Positions 35,651 to 49,863 of a stretch of 64,000 nucleotides of DNA are shown here, one piece after another. Below the pieces are notes generated by a model. That model saw only the letters and a program-made list of their open reading frames with translations, was not told where the DNA came from and searched no databases. The stretch is from positions 62,503,066-62,567,065 of the forward strand of contig OZ026524.1 in NCBI GenBank assembly GCA_964019695.1, written 5' to 3'. Made by a program: the position numbers and the translations under genes. Source of the DNA: Loripinus fragilis (taxonomy: Eukaryota > Mollusca > Bivalvia > Lucinida > Lucinidae). How positions within the stretch are numbered: position 1 is the first letter of the stretch; each line of letters begins with the position of its first letter.

Positions 35651-37270
35651 TTGGAGTGATCTCGAAAGTTCCTGGAAGTGCCTTTAGAACAAAATATTGA
35701 TCATTGCCAATAATGGTTCCTGTCCGATCATCAGAAGACGGATAAGCAGATGGCTTAGAGATAAATTCTGAATGACTTCCGTCATTTTAGGGTGTGGTCA
35801 GCTCTACATGAAACAGCGGGAAATCTTTTGTCTCTGTCTCTAGTCCCACAGTATGACATCATAAGTGTTCAAAGGAGGAAGTAACAAACACTCAAATAGT
35901 GTGCTACAGTAAAACAAAGAGTCAACACTAAAAATGATATTGCTTGATGAAACTGCAAGTGATGTGACTAATTTTTTTGAATGAGACAGGGAAAGAACGC
36001 CATATGTGAATCGAAGTGGGACAAAACAACGTATTATTATTAAGCAAAAAGGTTTTAAAAATTCAGAAGTAACCGGATTAGAATCACTGCCAAAATAATA
36101 CATTGGTTTTTGAGACCAGCACGCTACAAAGCGAGCTATGGCAGATTGGTATCGATCCTAAATCTAAATAATCAACCGTCTTCAACTGTAGTTTATTAAA
36201 TAGTCAGGGGCAATCGGGACTCCCGTGCGAATTTGATGCTGATTTATGGTGACCTATACCAAATCAAACTTTAGGGGATAACAAATGAAAATCACCTGGT
36301 CATCCATCTGGGTTTCACGTCTGGACGTCATTATGACGTCATCGAAATAGCGTATATTGTATCAGTGCAATTTAAACGCTATGTCCATTGTAGTCTATGG
36401 GGATCAGGACTTTCTTGCATTTTGTGTGCCAATTTTAGTCAAAATGCACCAAATTTAATCTTAGGGGGTAAATAATTAAAATTAACATGTCGCCCATAGT
36501 GTCTTCGCATCAGAACAAAAAGATGACATCATTGAAGGACGCCTAATATGTAAATACCACATATATATGTATTTTGTCCATTTCCAACGCATGGAAATAT
36601 TACTTTAATGAACTGGCAGCCGTATCATGACTGATTGCAAACTCTTTTAAATCGTAACATACAAAATATATTTAGATAGGGTGAAGTCAGTTCGAGGGTG
36701 GGTCGTAAATGCCGTCACGATTTACGAATAAAAAGACAGTGGAGTGAATGAAAAACAAACAGCGTTTTTGATAATAAACGGAGTAAATATAATCTCTTAT
36801 GTTTATATATATATAGATGCACTACGACCTCTGACCAATGACCTTTGGGTCTTTCTATTTCAAACGATTGATGCAGAATACGTAAAATGAGCCAGTCCGG
36901 CTAGACCATATGTGTATGTCAAAGCTTTTATAGTAAATTAATAATAAATGCCTGAACCCCTTTTTTCTAGAACAACGTATCAATATTGTAAATAGAGTCA
37001 CGCTTCAAAGCTTTTGGTTTATCTGTAGCTGCTTATCCTACATCAAAGAAAAGATAGTAGTAATAATCATTTGCATTCACTATCAACCAAACTCATTATA
37101 GTCCGATTTGACCTCTAAAGGATCAAAAGTTAGAACAGTCTACTTATTAGTTCATGATATGGAAATAAGGATAAACCCCTCTACAAGTTACCCATTGTAC
37201 TTCGATAGCACGGGCAATAGAAAACGGTTACAATCTGATTTATCTTTCGCATGCTACTAGGTAGAATCGT
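35651..37270. other. No gene recognised; two-unit repeat at about 36,200-36,560
   Basis: Two diverged units of about 200 bp (around 'gggactcccgtgcgaatttg' and 'caggactttcttgcattttg', each followed by 'accaaat...aatcttagggg'-type sequence and a 'gacgtcat'-like stretch). The rest is unexplained. Confidence 0.45.
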
Positions 37271-37394
37271 CTTCAAATGTCAAAATCGGACAATAAGGCA
37301 TTCTTGTTGATACGGTTAAAGAAATATCTGAATCCACATGAAAATAGTTGTTCAAAAGTCATAAGGATATTGATCACTGGCAATATTTTACATG

Positions 37395-37545
37395 AGTCCT
37401 CTTCTGCTCCACAGCAACACAAATCAGTACAATATAAATGGTTTGCTTTGTACTTACACCGAGATGTTTTGCATACAGACATGCTGCAACCACATTTTAT
37501 CAGCTGCAGAGGGGTTTCCGGGGGCAGGAGGCAACATGCGCGGAT
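37395..37545 (-). pseudogene. CXC-like cysteine-cluster gene fragment
   Basis: The minus strand encodes LPPETPLQLIKCGCSMSVCK, then TSRCKYKANHLYCTDLCCCG and EEDSC. The spacing CxCxxxxCxxxxC...LxCTxxCxC resembles the cysteine-rich C-terminal tail (tesmin/CXC-like) of a multicopy invertebrate protein family, many members of which appear mobile. Upstream coding is missing: a G-rich repeat lies next to it at 37,550-37,815. It is a fragment; its parent gene and function are unknown. Confidence 0.5.
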
Positions 37546-37639
37546 CAAGGAATTTTTGTCAGTTTTATTTAGTCCTCACCTTATTTTACAGTTTAAAGAG
37601 GGGTTCCAGTGGTTTTATTGCTGAGAAAATTATACTTAT

Positions 37640-37815
37640 ACTTTACCAAGGATCCAGGGGCGGTCCATTATATTCCCGGGGGGGGGGGGGGTGTCCAACT
37701 TTTACCAGGGGGGGGGGGTCCAAATGCTAATTATCATGAATAGAAACCCATATATGTACTTGCTACTTTCCAGGGGGGTGTCCGGACCCCCTAACCCCCT
37801 CTGGATCTGCACATG
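37640..37815. repeat. G-rich repeat with G14 and G11 runs
   Basis: 'ggatccaggggcggtcc', a run of 14 G at about 37,678-37,691 and one of 11 G at about 37,708-37,718, then 'ggggggtgtccggaccccct' and 'ccccctctggatctgc'. The outer parts ('ggatccag' / 'ctggatc') are inverted, so this may be a small inverted-repeat element. The G-runs could form quadruplexes. Confidence 0.75.
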
Positions 37816-38057
37816 GGCAATGTCATCATAACGGGACAATATTTATCACAGTCCGGCTTCTAACCATAATTGTCAGGCATTGATTTGTCAAGATTAATGA
37901 CAGATGAGGTTTTCCAAATGATTCGCTGATACTGCGCACGTTTGACACCTTCGAGAAACACAGCTCTTGGAAGTGGTAGTTCTTGCAATTTAGCTTGTTT
38001 TCTCCAATACATCCACCACCTCAACGCAGTGAGACGAACAATATCGGTGACTGGCTA
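37816..38057. other. No feature recognised
   Basis: Unique-looking sequence without a coding signal. Confidence 0.4.
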
Positions 38058-38190
38058 ATGCAAAGTAAGAAATACGGCAAAGATCAGGAATCGATACAAT
38101 CAAGTACCACACCTGACCCAGGACACCAATGCGAAAGTAACTAATTCACAGTTAGACATCACAAACGAGAGCCAAGAGGTCAGGACAATT
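38058..38190 (-). mobile_element. Solo 3' end of the Penelope-like family
   Basis: 'aaagatcaggaatcgataca', 'atcaagtaccacacctgacc' and 'acgagagccaagaggtcagg' are the inverse of the tail in copy A. Confidence 0.8.
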
Positions 38191-40370
38191 TACAATATAT
38201 TACTCTAGTGCATCCGCTACAGTGCTTTCTAAGGGCACTGAGTCGAGGAGAAAGAATACTTTGTGGATAGAGTCTCCAGCATAGCTAAATGCCTGCCAAT
38301 ATGGTTTCTTGCTCTTTCCTGACATTGAACTAGTTAATACCAGCACCTGAAAGTGCATGGTATTCGATCAGAGCCCTGGTTGTGGCATCATGGCACATTG
38401 ACATCTTTAATAAGTGTCCTGATCTTAGAAACTTGATGATATATGAGCAAGACTGTTTAAGAAAATGTAAAATATCAACACTCTGCAATTGTTTTTTTAT
38501 GTGTTTTATTTAAGGGGCGAAAACAAAATTTGCTCCTCTGCAAAACTGGGGGTAGGGTTATGCATTAGCTCATATAAGACAAACTATTTTAGATAGAAAA
38601 GCAAACTTTGGTTTTGTATTCGTCAATTGAGTATATGTTTGTTAAACCTAATCTAAAACGGTTTGAAACCAACTCAGAGCAGTCGCTAAACTAAATGACG
38701 ATAGCAAAAATTACCACTTTTAAATTTTAAGTTCATGTAACGCACATGTAGCCGTATTAATGTTAAACAGCTGTCATATGTAGTAAAGACATCCAGTAAT
38801 TTGCAGACTATTAGAATGCTCATTGATAAGTTAGTTTTAATGTCTTCTTTCTGTACCTCAAACTTTCAATTTTCTTATTCTCAAATTGATAAAATGATAT
38901 ATGTAACAAGCTTATACAGGCTAACACCCATGCTTACAGTGTGCAAACATCTCCTATTCGATGCACCTTGAATTGGTACATACGATAGAACATGTCTAAA
39001 AGGGTTTGAGATGGAGCAGGTCATTACTCAGCTTGCAGTCAAAATCTTGTTTGATGATTATTCTGGTTTTTATGATATGAGGAGGACAATTATTCTACCA
39101 GAGGAGCAGAAATAATAATCGATATCGTATATGACTTGGATAAGGATTGGTTTAGAATATTTACATTAGAAAGGGACATTTACTTAATTGTATTATTATA
39201 TAGATAAGTAAAATAATTCCTGAACTAAAATAAAAGATCAAAGCTTTTAACCGAGAAATTTCATTGGTCATCTAGATGAGTGACAGGTCTTTTCAGATGA
39301 TTGACAGGTCTTATCAGATAAGGGGACTGACTAAAAAGCTGAAAACCCTGCTGAATTCAGCGAGTTGCGGATCAGCAGATGTATACTAAAAAGCTGAACT
39401 GCTAAATTGCTGAATATTAGTTTATTAATGTGTTTATTTACAATATTGGTCTGGCATATTAATAGTTTAGTTAATTGTCTTCACATGATGTCAGATTAGA
39501 ATTAAATAAACCTTATCGGCTAAAAAGGGTCCTTTTAGAACTAGTGCGAAAGGACCGAAAGCGTCTTTTGTGGTAATGTAATTGTACTGTTTCATCTTTT
39601 AATTTTTCTCCATTCTCCAAAATTCGTCTGCGTGAAAATCTCAATCCGCAAAAATTATTTAGTGTTACTAGGCCGCAGATTTTCTTTGCAGCCTGAAGCT
39701 TTATATAAGTTGCTTTTTGTGTTGTTTTTGTTTTTTGGCTGTTTTCAATCTGAATATAATAGAAAAAAAAACTTATTAACAAGATCGGGATAAACAAGTT
39801 AAAGAGTGTGTTATAAGGTCTGTTTTGAATAAAGCTGATATTTTAATTTAAAAGCAAAACAAAAACAACACAGGTACATTTCGGGCCAAACTTTGATTTT
39901 TTCTGCAACAAAAAAAATAACAAGTAAATCAAAATCAAACAACATCAAAAGTGTTCGGGAAAACTGTAAAACCTCTGACATCTAATGATTTGCCACTCTA
40001 TATAATTATTTAGTGGAAAACACTTTCAAGAATGAGCTTACTGTACATCATTTTTACAATATAAACATCTTTAAATATATGTGATAGTTTTTTTTTTTGC
40101 TGTTTCAATTGCAAGAAATGTGTAAAATATGAAACCTTTGCAAAACTGCAGTTCATCTTTTGGTCATTCCAAGGGTTCTAAATTGTATATCTTAACAATA
40201 AAGTTCCGCAAACTGATATTCAATATTTAGTCAAAGAGCGCATGTACGGTACATGGTTTGTATAGAATGGATGGAAGGTTCTATCTAAAGAAAATGTCAA
40301 TATAGGTGTACAAAACGTAACGTCTAATCGTAACGTCGCAGGGTTAATTAGGGGATAACTATATTTAAAA
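38191..40370. other. No gene; dispersed repeat at 39,255-39,545
   Basis: 'gagtgacaggtcttttcaga', 'gattgacaggtcttatcag' and 'ctaaaaagggtcctttt' recur at 43,795-43,930, so this is a dispersed repeat. The 94-codon minus-strand frame at 39,513-39,797 has no recognised domain and overlaps this repeat. Otherwise AT-rich and unannotated. Confidence 0.45.
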
Positions 40371-40377
40371 CATTCAT

Positions 40378-40476
40378 TCGGGGAGGTATATCGTCGGATA
40401 TACAGTCAGAAATTTCGTTTTACAGCGACGCACTAGCGTCATTTACGAACGTATATATCCGAAGATATACCTCCCC
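40378..40476. repeat. Inverted repeat, about 26-bp arms
   Basis: GGGGAGGTATATCGTCGGAT faces ATCCGAAGATATACCTCCCC across about 50 bp. A third related piece, 'gtatattcgacgatgtaccg', follows at about 40,513. Confidence 0.8.
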
Positions 40477-40547
40477 AAATAGCTCATCGCCGTAGAACTA
40501 ATATTTTCGAACGTATATTCGACGATGTACCGCCACAAATGAATATT

Positions 40548-41985
<1,438 letters not shown>

Positions 41986-42112
41986 AGTGGATGGAAGACT
42001 CTTTCTGAAGAAAATGTCAATATATAAACTGCATGGAAGATTCTATCTGAAGAAAATGTTGACATATAAATATTATTCTGTAAACTGGATGGAAGATTCC
42101 ATCCCAAAAAAA
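41986..42112 (+). repeat. Short tandem repeat, about three units
   Basis: 'tggatggaaga', 'tct(t/a)tctgaagaaaatgt' and 'atataaa' repeat about every 55 bp. A single related unit is at about 40,268-40,305. Confidence 0.7.
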
Positions 42113-42172
42113 TGTCAACATCAAGTTGTGTTTGCCATTATGACCTTCACCATTATCAGCTAAAAATTTAAA

Positions 42173-42690
42173 TGCTTATATATAAGAGCAATATGAAGTT
42201 AGTTCGATTTTCGAGATTCAATTTCAGAAGTTAGTTCCATTTTCGAGATACACTTTCAGAAGTAACATCGATTTTCGTTTTTACACTGTAATCAGAACTT
42301 TACCGAATATCAGATTTTGAATATCTAATACTAACTTTTAATGCACGATTTTGAATATCAAAATACCATTTCGATATTCGGACTGTGGCTGTATATAACT
42401 ATATAAATATACACGGCACGGTTTTAAATATAAAAAAACACTTTCAATATTCGAAAATCGAACTAACTTCTCAAATTGAATATCGAAAATCGAACTAGCT
42501 TCTGAAATTGAAACTCGAAAATCGAACTAGCTTCTGAAATTGAATCTCGAAAATCGAACTAGCTTCTGAAATTGAATCTCGAAAATCAAACTAGCTTCTG
42601 AAATTGAATCTCGAAAGTCGAACTAACTTCTGAAATTGAATCTTGAAAATCGAACTAACTTCTTATTGCTGCTTATAAGCATAATTTATA
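42173..42690. mobile_element. Fold-back element with tandem-repeat arms
   Basis: Ends ATGCTTATA...AAGAGCAATA and TATTGCTGCTTATAAGCAT are inverted. The left arm has about 3 and the right arm about 7 units of a 32-bp repeat (CGAAAATCGAACTAGCTTCT plus GAAATTGAATCT), in opposite orientation. The centre carries other 'gaatatc' repeats. No ORF. Confidence 0.8.
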
Positions 42691-44744
42691 GAAATCGGTT
42701 CATATCAATTCCACATCAGAGATACAAGTACGACCAAGTGCACAGAAAATAAGGAATCTGTCTGTAAATTTATTTGAACAACTCTTTGAACTAAAGAGCT
42801 ATAAAACATAATCCCTGCTAAAGCATTTTGACGCTGCATCTCCCAAGAACACTTAAATTTTTGGGTATGCACCGGAACTTTGAGTTTGTTTATCTAATCC
42901 TCGGACCCAGTATGTTTATCGGGTCTGAGTTTAATCCCATCAAAAAAGATTGATGAAATAAGCCAACACGTGAGATTTTGGAACTAATATACCAACATTT
43001 ACATTAGACTTTAAGCCCCACGAGATCATGTCAGTGTGTGCTTTTTAAGGAGATATGTGTGCATACGCGATAAGCACCTAAATCGCATGTGCTGACACAA
43101 ATATCAAATTATTGAGATGGCAAAATTTGTTGTATTATAATGAAAAGGCAAGATGGGTATTTCCTTACAATCTCGAAACATACAATATTTAGATGGGTAA
43201 TATATTTCAATCGTTCATTAATTGTGTGCGCACATCTCTGCAAAAGCTCCTGCATGCGAGATACAGAACTTACATATACGTTAATTGGAAATAGATTGAC
43301 GAATATCCAACATTTAAGGATATGAAATTGTGTTACATTCTCGGAAAAGGCTGAGTGGATGTGTGCTTTCTTTGAAAAATACGAAAACGGTACTCTCCTA
43401 TCATTAGACTGGCAGTCTATCATATTATGTGCACCACCCGCGCTAAAGCTTTTTTCCAAGTCGCATATTTGGTGAACACTAATATCAAACTGAGGGAGTG
43501 CGAGTTTTAGCAAGCTCATGATATGATGTCCGACCAGAGAAGCCTCAGGTGAGCCTGCGCATCCACAGATGGACTGTTATATGTTTGAAATGAAATTTAT
43601 TTAGTTGAAATGTTATTGACCTAGCATACCGCATTTTGACAGAACTATACTGAACAATGAGGAGCTTGAAATATGTAAAGCTACAATTTAGAAAACAATT
43701 TGAGCGTACATTTTGTCCAAAAACTACGGTAAATGAATGAGTATATATTATCATATATCACATGCAAATAAGATCATAAGAGAATTTTCAGGTGAGAAAT
43801 TTAATTGGTCAAATTCTGACCCCAAGATGAGTGACAGGCTTTATCAGGTGATTGACAGGTCTTATCGCACAAGGTAGATAGGAAAACAAGTGAAACTACA
43901 CCTTATCAGCTAAAAAGGGTTCTTTAATGATGTTTGTCAGACTTGAGTGTGTGTGTTTTTAATTGAACTGTTTTATATTTTATTTTGCCTATATTTCAAT
44001 TCTCTCATGCTTCAGAAATTTTAAATCTACAAAAATAAATTATAGCAAATGCCCACAATTAAAAACATGGGCACATTTTTTTGAATTTTGTTCATTTCCA
44101 GCGCCTATAAATCTTTAATATAGAGTTATTTTTTAATAAAAAAAAAAGCATTGCTCAGTTTGAGTCAATAAGCTTTTGTGAAAATTAACATTTTCCTAAA
44201 GCAATACATTGCCTTCATAAAAATTAAATTCGCAAAATTTGGCTTTTTCTTACCCATATCAAAACTTATTACCATTCTGACCAAGGTAGAAAATTTTAGG
44301 TTTTATTACGGTTTATGAAACATGCCATTATTTTTATAAAATAAAATAATGTACCAATTAACACATTTTCAAAGACTTTGATATCAATCTACACGAGGGC
44401 CTGGATGGCGACCTGATATATCAGTATTATATTGATTAGCGGTTTTAGCAAATAATAATAATAATAATAATGATAATAATAATAATAAACAAACGTTTAG
44501 CGATTTTGTGTCTAAATATTTTACTGATTAACAATTTTATCGATTTGGCAAATATTTTATTGTAAACCAAAATTTTAATTTTAATTTCAGAACCCCTCCC
44601 CCTCATCCGGGTCCTGAGCATGGATTGATTTCTCAAGGTCAACATGCTTCGTTTTAATTATAACAGGCAGAACTGGAATAATTATTGTATAAACGGGAAG
44701 GAAGATTATATGTTAAAAAAATGTCAGCAATTTTCCATTATAGG
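42691..44744. other. No gene recognised
   Basis: A minus-strand frame of 136 codons at 43,109-43,519 has no recognised motif and is probably chance. 'gcctcaggtgagcctgcgca' near 43,545 and 'tgagtgacaggctttatcag' near 43,830 are dispersed repeats, the latter shared with 39,255-39,545. (AAT)n at about 44,450-44,487. Confidence 0.4.
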
Positions 44745-44883
44745 GATCACACATGTTTTTTCATGCATTAACATTTGCCGGGTCCCGAGGATGCTGTTTG
44801 AACACGAGGCCGATAGGCCGAGTTTTCAACACCATCCGAGGGACCCGGCAAGTGTTAATGCAATGAAACAAACATGTGTGATC
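44745..44883. repeat. 139-bp near-complete palindrome
   Basis: Outer arms GATCACACATGTTT and AAACATGTGTGATC, inner GCCGGGTCCC and GGGACCCGGC, then GGATG/CATCC, centred on GGCCGATAGGCC. Pairing continues with mismatches through the whole interval. Probably a small hairpin-type MITE. Confidence 0.85.
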
Positions 44884-46129
44884 GTTATTCTTGCATATTT
44901 TACCTTATTCCAGCCCAATTCGCACTGAAAACGCTGCTCAAACATTAAATTGTCCATTTTCTTACACTGGATTGATCTAAACAAAATGGCGTCGGCTGTG
45001 TACTTTCGAACGTCATAACCGTACGCAACGTTTTCGCGAACAAAAACATCGGCGAAATGATCAGTCTGGTCCGCAACGCTTTCCGTATAACGTCATGCAA
45101 ATAATGCAGGGCTCATTTTAAGTATTTTCAAGTTCATACCCATCTTCAAACAGCACGTGAATCTCCTGATTTGAACATGGATTTTCGTTCATTTGACAAT
45201 GGGTGTAAACAGCTATAGGAATAGATTTCTATGCAAGAATGTAAGTTTGATCCGAATTTTACGGAGCTTCACATTCTGATCTTAAATATGGCCGAAAAAC
45301 ACAACGTTTTCGATGACAAAGAATACACACTTTGGTGATAGATAAGCTAAATATGCATTCTGTGATCATCGTTTTGGCGACCGAAAACGTTGTTTTTGGC
45401 GATCGAAAACGATTTTCTGGAAGTTAATTAGTGCATTCGCAATTGGCACATACCCCTGTGTTTTTCGGGGAAATGAAATTTTAAACTGCTCTATTTTCGA
45501 AAGCTATTGTACATTTTTGCATATCTGGAAAGTAGAGTACAGCTTGAAGTTCCCCCTTCTCGAAATTAATGAACAGCAGCGATGAGAGATCAAAGGAAGG
45601 ACGGCAAAGTCATGATACTAGTGTAAGTTATTGTATGGTTTGTGCGTCTGTACGGGAAGATAATCAACGAGCTTTGAAATAGAGTAGGCCCCTAGAATAG
45701 AGCCTGTGTTGAAAATAATCTATACGTTTTATTTGTATTGTTCAAATATTGTTAGATCTGGTACTTCTAAAAGTTCCAAAATCATCTTAGTAGTTATAAT
45801 AAGTTCTGCGTGATCCAAATTTGGACCTAGAAATTACTGGTCAGCCGTTTACCTAGTCAGCCTTGTCAGCTATTTGGTCAGCGGTCAGCGGTCTTCATTG
45901 AAAAAGTCAGCCTTTTAGGGAGGACCTTTTTTTCTCTTAATTCCATGCATATTATACTCAGGAGAATTAATGAAAGCAAACTTAACTTTCTGGTCGTTTC
46001 TTGTCCGATTTGGCAGTTTCGAATAACATTGGGTTTTCACCATAGTTTACACCTAGAAAATGGCTTAGAAGAACATTTTAACGAATGAAACTAAAGCCGT
46101 CAGCCTTTTATGAAAGTCTTTCAAGTGCA
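44884..46129. other. No gene; loose 'gaaaacgtt' repeats
   Basis: Between 44,990 and 45,420, short motifs such as CGTTTTCG and CGAAAACG recur on both strands, suggesting an old inverted-repeat element. Nothing else seen. Confidence 0.4.
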
Positions 46130-47760
46130 CAGGGCTAAGTGTCTACACGCTTGTGTCGCTCATGAACTATGAACCTTTGTGCGATATTAGTTCATAATCA
46201 CATGCGTCGCCCATGAGCTATGAACTTTCTTGGGATACTTTAATTCTTAGTTCTAGTCACATGGGTTGCCCACGAGCTAATAATTTCCTCATGTGATTTT
46301 AGTTCTAATCTCATGTGTCGCCCATGAGCTTTGACATTTTTTTTGAGATTTTAGTTCTAGTCGCATGTGTCGCCCTGGGGCTAATCTTCTCTTGAGAATT
46401 TAGTTCTAATCAGACGTGTTGCCTTGCCAGGGGGCATGAAATTTGACGTGAATTTAGTTCTAATCGCGCATGTATTGCTCATAAGCTATGAACTTTTGTG
46501 TTATTTAAGTTATATCCCATGTATCACCCACGAGTTATGGGCTTTCGCGTGAGATTTTAGTTCTGATCGCATGTGTTGCCTATGCGCTATCTATGAACTT
46601 TGTTGTGAGATTTTAGTTCAAATTGCATGTTTCGCCCACAGGCATTGAGCTTTCTCACGAGATTTCTTTTTCAAATCACACGCTGAGTCCATGAGCAATG
46701 AACTTTCTTTTTGAGCTTTAAGTTCATAGTTCTAGTCGCACTTGTAGCCCATGGGCTAAGAACTTTCATTTGAGGTTTTTGTTCTTTTTACATGCTGATG
46801 TGTATTCAATAAACTATGGGTTTTCTAGTGAGAGTTTAGTTTTAATTGCATGGGTCGTCTTTGAGATTTGAGTGTTTCTTGTGAGATTTTAGTTCTAGTC
46901 GCATGCTCATGGGTATGAAGTCGTTAGGTTGTAGTTCTACATAAAATTGCAAGTGTAAATCGTGCGCTATGAGCTTTTTGCGTGAGATTTTAGTTTAAAC
47001 GAATGTGTTGCCCATGAGCTCTAAGATTTTTCTGATAAAATTTTAGTTTTGAACGCATATGCAGCATATGTGCAAGGGCTTTCTTGCGAGAATTTAGTTC
47101 TGGTTGCATGCGTAGTCTTTGAGCTATGAGATTTTGCAAAAGATTTTAGTTGTATCGCATGTTTCGCCAACGAGTTATAAGCTCTTTTGTGAGATTTAAG
47201 TTATAATTGCATGTGTCGCCCATGAGCTTTGACCTTTCTTGTACAATAGTAGTTCTACTCGCATGTGTCGCCCATGGGCTATGGACCTCTCACGAGAATT
47301 AAGGTCTACACGCTTGTGTCGCTCATGAACTATGAACCTTTGTGCGATATTAGTTCATAATCACATGCGTCGCCCATGAGCTATGAACTTTCTTGGGATA
47401 CTTTAATTCTTAGTTCTAGTCACATGGGTTGCCCACGAGCTAATGATTTCCTCATGTGATTTTAGTTCTAATCTCATGTGTCGCCCATGAGCTTTGACAT
47501 TTCTTTTGAGATTTTAGTTCTAGTCGCATGTGTCGCCCTGGGGCTAATCTTCTCTTAAGAATTTAGTTCTAATCACACGTGTTGCCTTGCTAGGGGGCAT
47601 GAAATTTGCCTTAAATTTAGTTGTATCGCATGTTTCGCCAACGAGTTATAAGCTCTTTTGTGAGATTTAAGTTATAATTGCATGTGTCAATCATGAGCTA
47701 TGAGCTTAATCATGAGAATTTAGGTGATATCACACGTGCCTCTCATGAGCTTTTGCACAG
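46130..47760 (+). repeat. Satellite array, unit of about 53 bp, with higher-order duplication
   Basis: Unit roughly GCATGTGTCGCCCATGAGCT, ATGAACTTTCTTGTGAGATT, TTAGTTCTAATC, about 30 copies with strong divergence. Long near-identical blocks show later duplication: about 46,140-46,430 recurs at about 47,306-47,597, and about 47,144-47,216 recurs at about 47,618-47,690. No coding signal. A stray unit is near 50,372. Confidence 0.9.
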
Positions 47761-49779
47761 ACTTACCAGGCATAAATGTAATATTGTTGGGCAAGCTCAC
47801 GAGATTTTAGCACATATCATATAGCCCAGCAATGAAGGCTCAGGCGAGCCTGCGCAAATGCGCATTCTCGCCATAGTCTTCACAGTTCGCATACACAAAG
47901 TATGAATGTAGAGAAACACTCAGATCAACCTATATTCCCACTAGATACGCAGCATGGACGTTTACAGGCGGCTTTTGAGTATATGCGATAAGCATCTAAA
48001 TTTCATTTCTAGCCCAAGATACCACAGAGTGGGTGATCTTGCATCATCAGGCGTTCGTACAGTTACGGAATTCAACTTGAGTCAGACCAGCGTCCGTCGT
48101 TGTCATGGTAGTTGACAAAATAGTCCACACAAAGATTATTTTGCTTTCATCAGCATAACAAACATACACCAATGCTTAGTCACGGGCAAGTTTAAAGTCC
48201 AGAAGAGCACCCATTCACTAAATATAGGACACAGATACTGCGATTTACATTTTCAAAAAGGTACTATTTTCGTGGGCTACCAAACAGAATGTTTTGTTGT
48301 TTTGGGAAAATGATAGAAACACAAGCACAGCTTTACAAAAAACATACATAGCAAACATCACATACCATTCTATGGCGTCAAGAGAAAGAAATGACAGAAA
48401 CACACAGACAGATAAAGACATCCACATAAAGCAAGAACCAAGCAAGAAAAGCAACAACCTGTTGTTACTTTCTTCAAGAGGGGACGGGGAGTGGCTGCCA
48501 AACTATTGATGCACAGCGAGTTAGGGCCTGTGCTACCCCATATGTTCGGTAGGAGGATAAGAAGTTGCCGCTGAAAATGCAGTGTGATAATAACTATGGT
48601 CATAGTGAAGAGCCTTGGTGAACGCTACAGTATCTTTGATAAACTCTTTATATTCTAATGGAACACTAAGTGTGGAACTGTCTTGTTTGTACTTTAAATG
48701 GTTGCTGGTCAAAGTTTCTTTAAAATATGCATTTCATGCATTGTTTTCATCATTCCAAACAGTGCAGACCCTGGTGAAATATCGCATTATGTGCCATTTC
48801 GTCAAGGCCTTTACTGTTTGTTAAAGTACCTTTTATAGAAAGAATTTATGGTATACAACCACATGAAATGTTCAAAAAGCAAAACATTTGCGATTTGCAA
48901 AGGATTCCTCTTTTGTGCATTCGATGCGAGTGTAACAATGATATAGAGCTATCAATGGCGTTGCACAAAGTGTATTGCTTTAGATAAAATGTCAGCTCAT
49001 CCTTGAAAGTATTGGTTAAGTGCATATAGGTTTCTCCCATACTGCTTAGTGAAGTCTTCCATAGAAATTCATAAATGTAGCTTTGGCCTTGCTGCAATAC
49101 ACCAGTACTGACTGACTCAGTTTCACAAAGCTTTTCTGAATTCGCAACTGCTGGATTGTGCAATTTTAGTTGATTTTCTAGTTGAATAAAGTGTTTTGCA
49201 CGATTCCATAGAAAAGGTTACCTAAGCTACTCATCTACCCCTAATTACCAGTACTGATTACCAGTACTGACTGGCAGGTGTAACCCCTTAACTAGGTCCC
49301 AACCTTAAACCCCCACCCATAGCAATGGCCAAAAAAAACCTGGGAGCCCATATGGGGAAATAAAAAAAAAAGGAAAAGAAAAGAAAAAAGAAAAAGGGAG
49401 CTAACTTTGCGAATCCTCCCTAGGGGGAATCCGCTTGTTGACGAGCCAGCATGAAAACATAGCTCGTGGTGCATAACACCTAGAGGAAACAAACTTTGAA
49501 TGGTCAACTTCAGCAAGGTTATGTATAAAACATATATTAAACATGCATGGTTTTTGTTTATTGAGAAAATATCCATATAGTTTCCAGAGACGATTGTATT
49601 GTTTATTTGTAGATATATATTTTACACAGAATGAAACTTACACATTGTGATAATGCCACTTGGCTAATTGACCAAACAATACTGTTTTTGCTAAATGATG
49701 TTAATTTCTATATCATGAAAAGTAATGTCCCTTGAACACCAATCTGCGACTTAAAGTAATGTTAATCCTATAGATTAAT
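47761..49779. other. No gene recognised; hairpin at 48,755-48,822
   Basis: A dispersed fragment 'gcgagcctgcgcaaatgcgc' lies near 47,853, the hairpin CAGACCCTGGTGAAAT / ATTTCGTCAAGGCC at 48,755-48,822, and a purine-rich run at 49,362-49,398. Frames of 60-105 codons lack known motifs. Confidence 0.45.
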
Positions 49780-49863
49780 GAGCCCAATAGTCGAGTGGTC
49801 TAAATGGTTTTCACCAGAACATCTATAGCATATTTACCTGTGGGTTCGAAACCTGCAAGCTCC
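49780..49863 (+). pseudogene. tRNA-like sequence (pseudogene or SINE head)
   Basis: GAGCCCAATAGTCGAGTGGT resembles the 5' end and box A of a class II tRNA, and GGGTTCGAAACC is a good box B, about 85 nt overall. The acceptor ends pair only in part (GAG...CTC), so a working tRNA gene is unlikely. No clear SINE body was seen downstream. Confidence 0.6.

Noticed and set aside
43109..43519. 136-codon minus-strand ORF
   Set aside because: No recognised domain, no splice or promoter context; a chance frame of this length is expected in 64 kb.
46130..47760. CRISPR-like array
   Set aside because: Units diverge throughout with no constant repeat and variable spacer pattern, and the DNA is eukaryotic.
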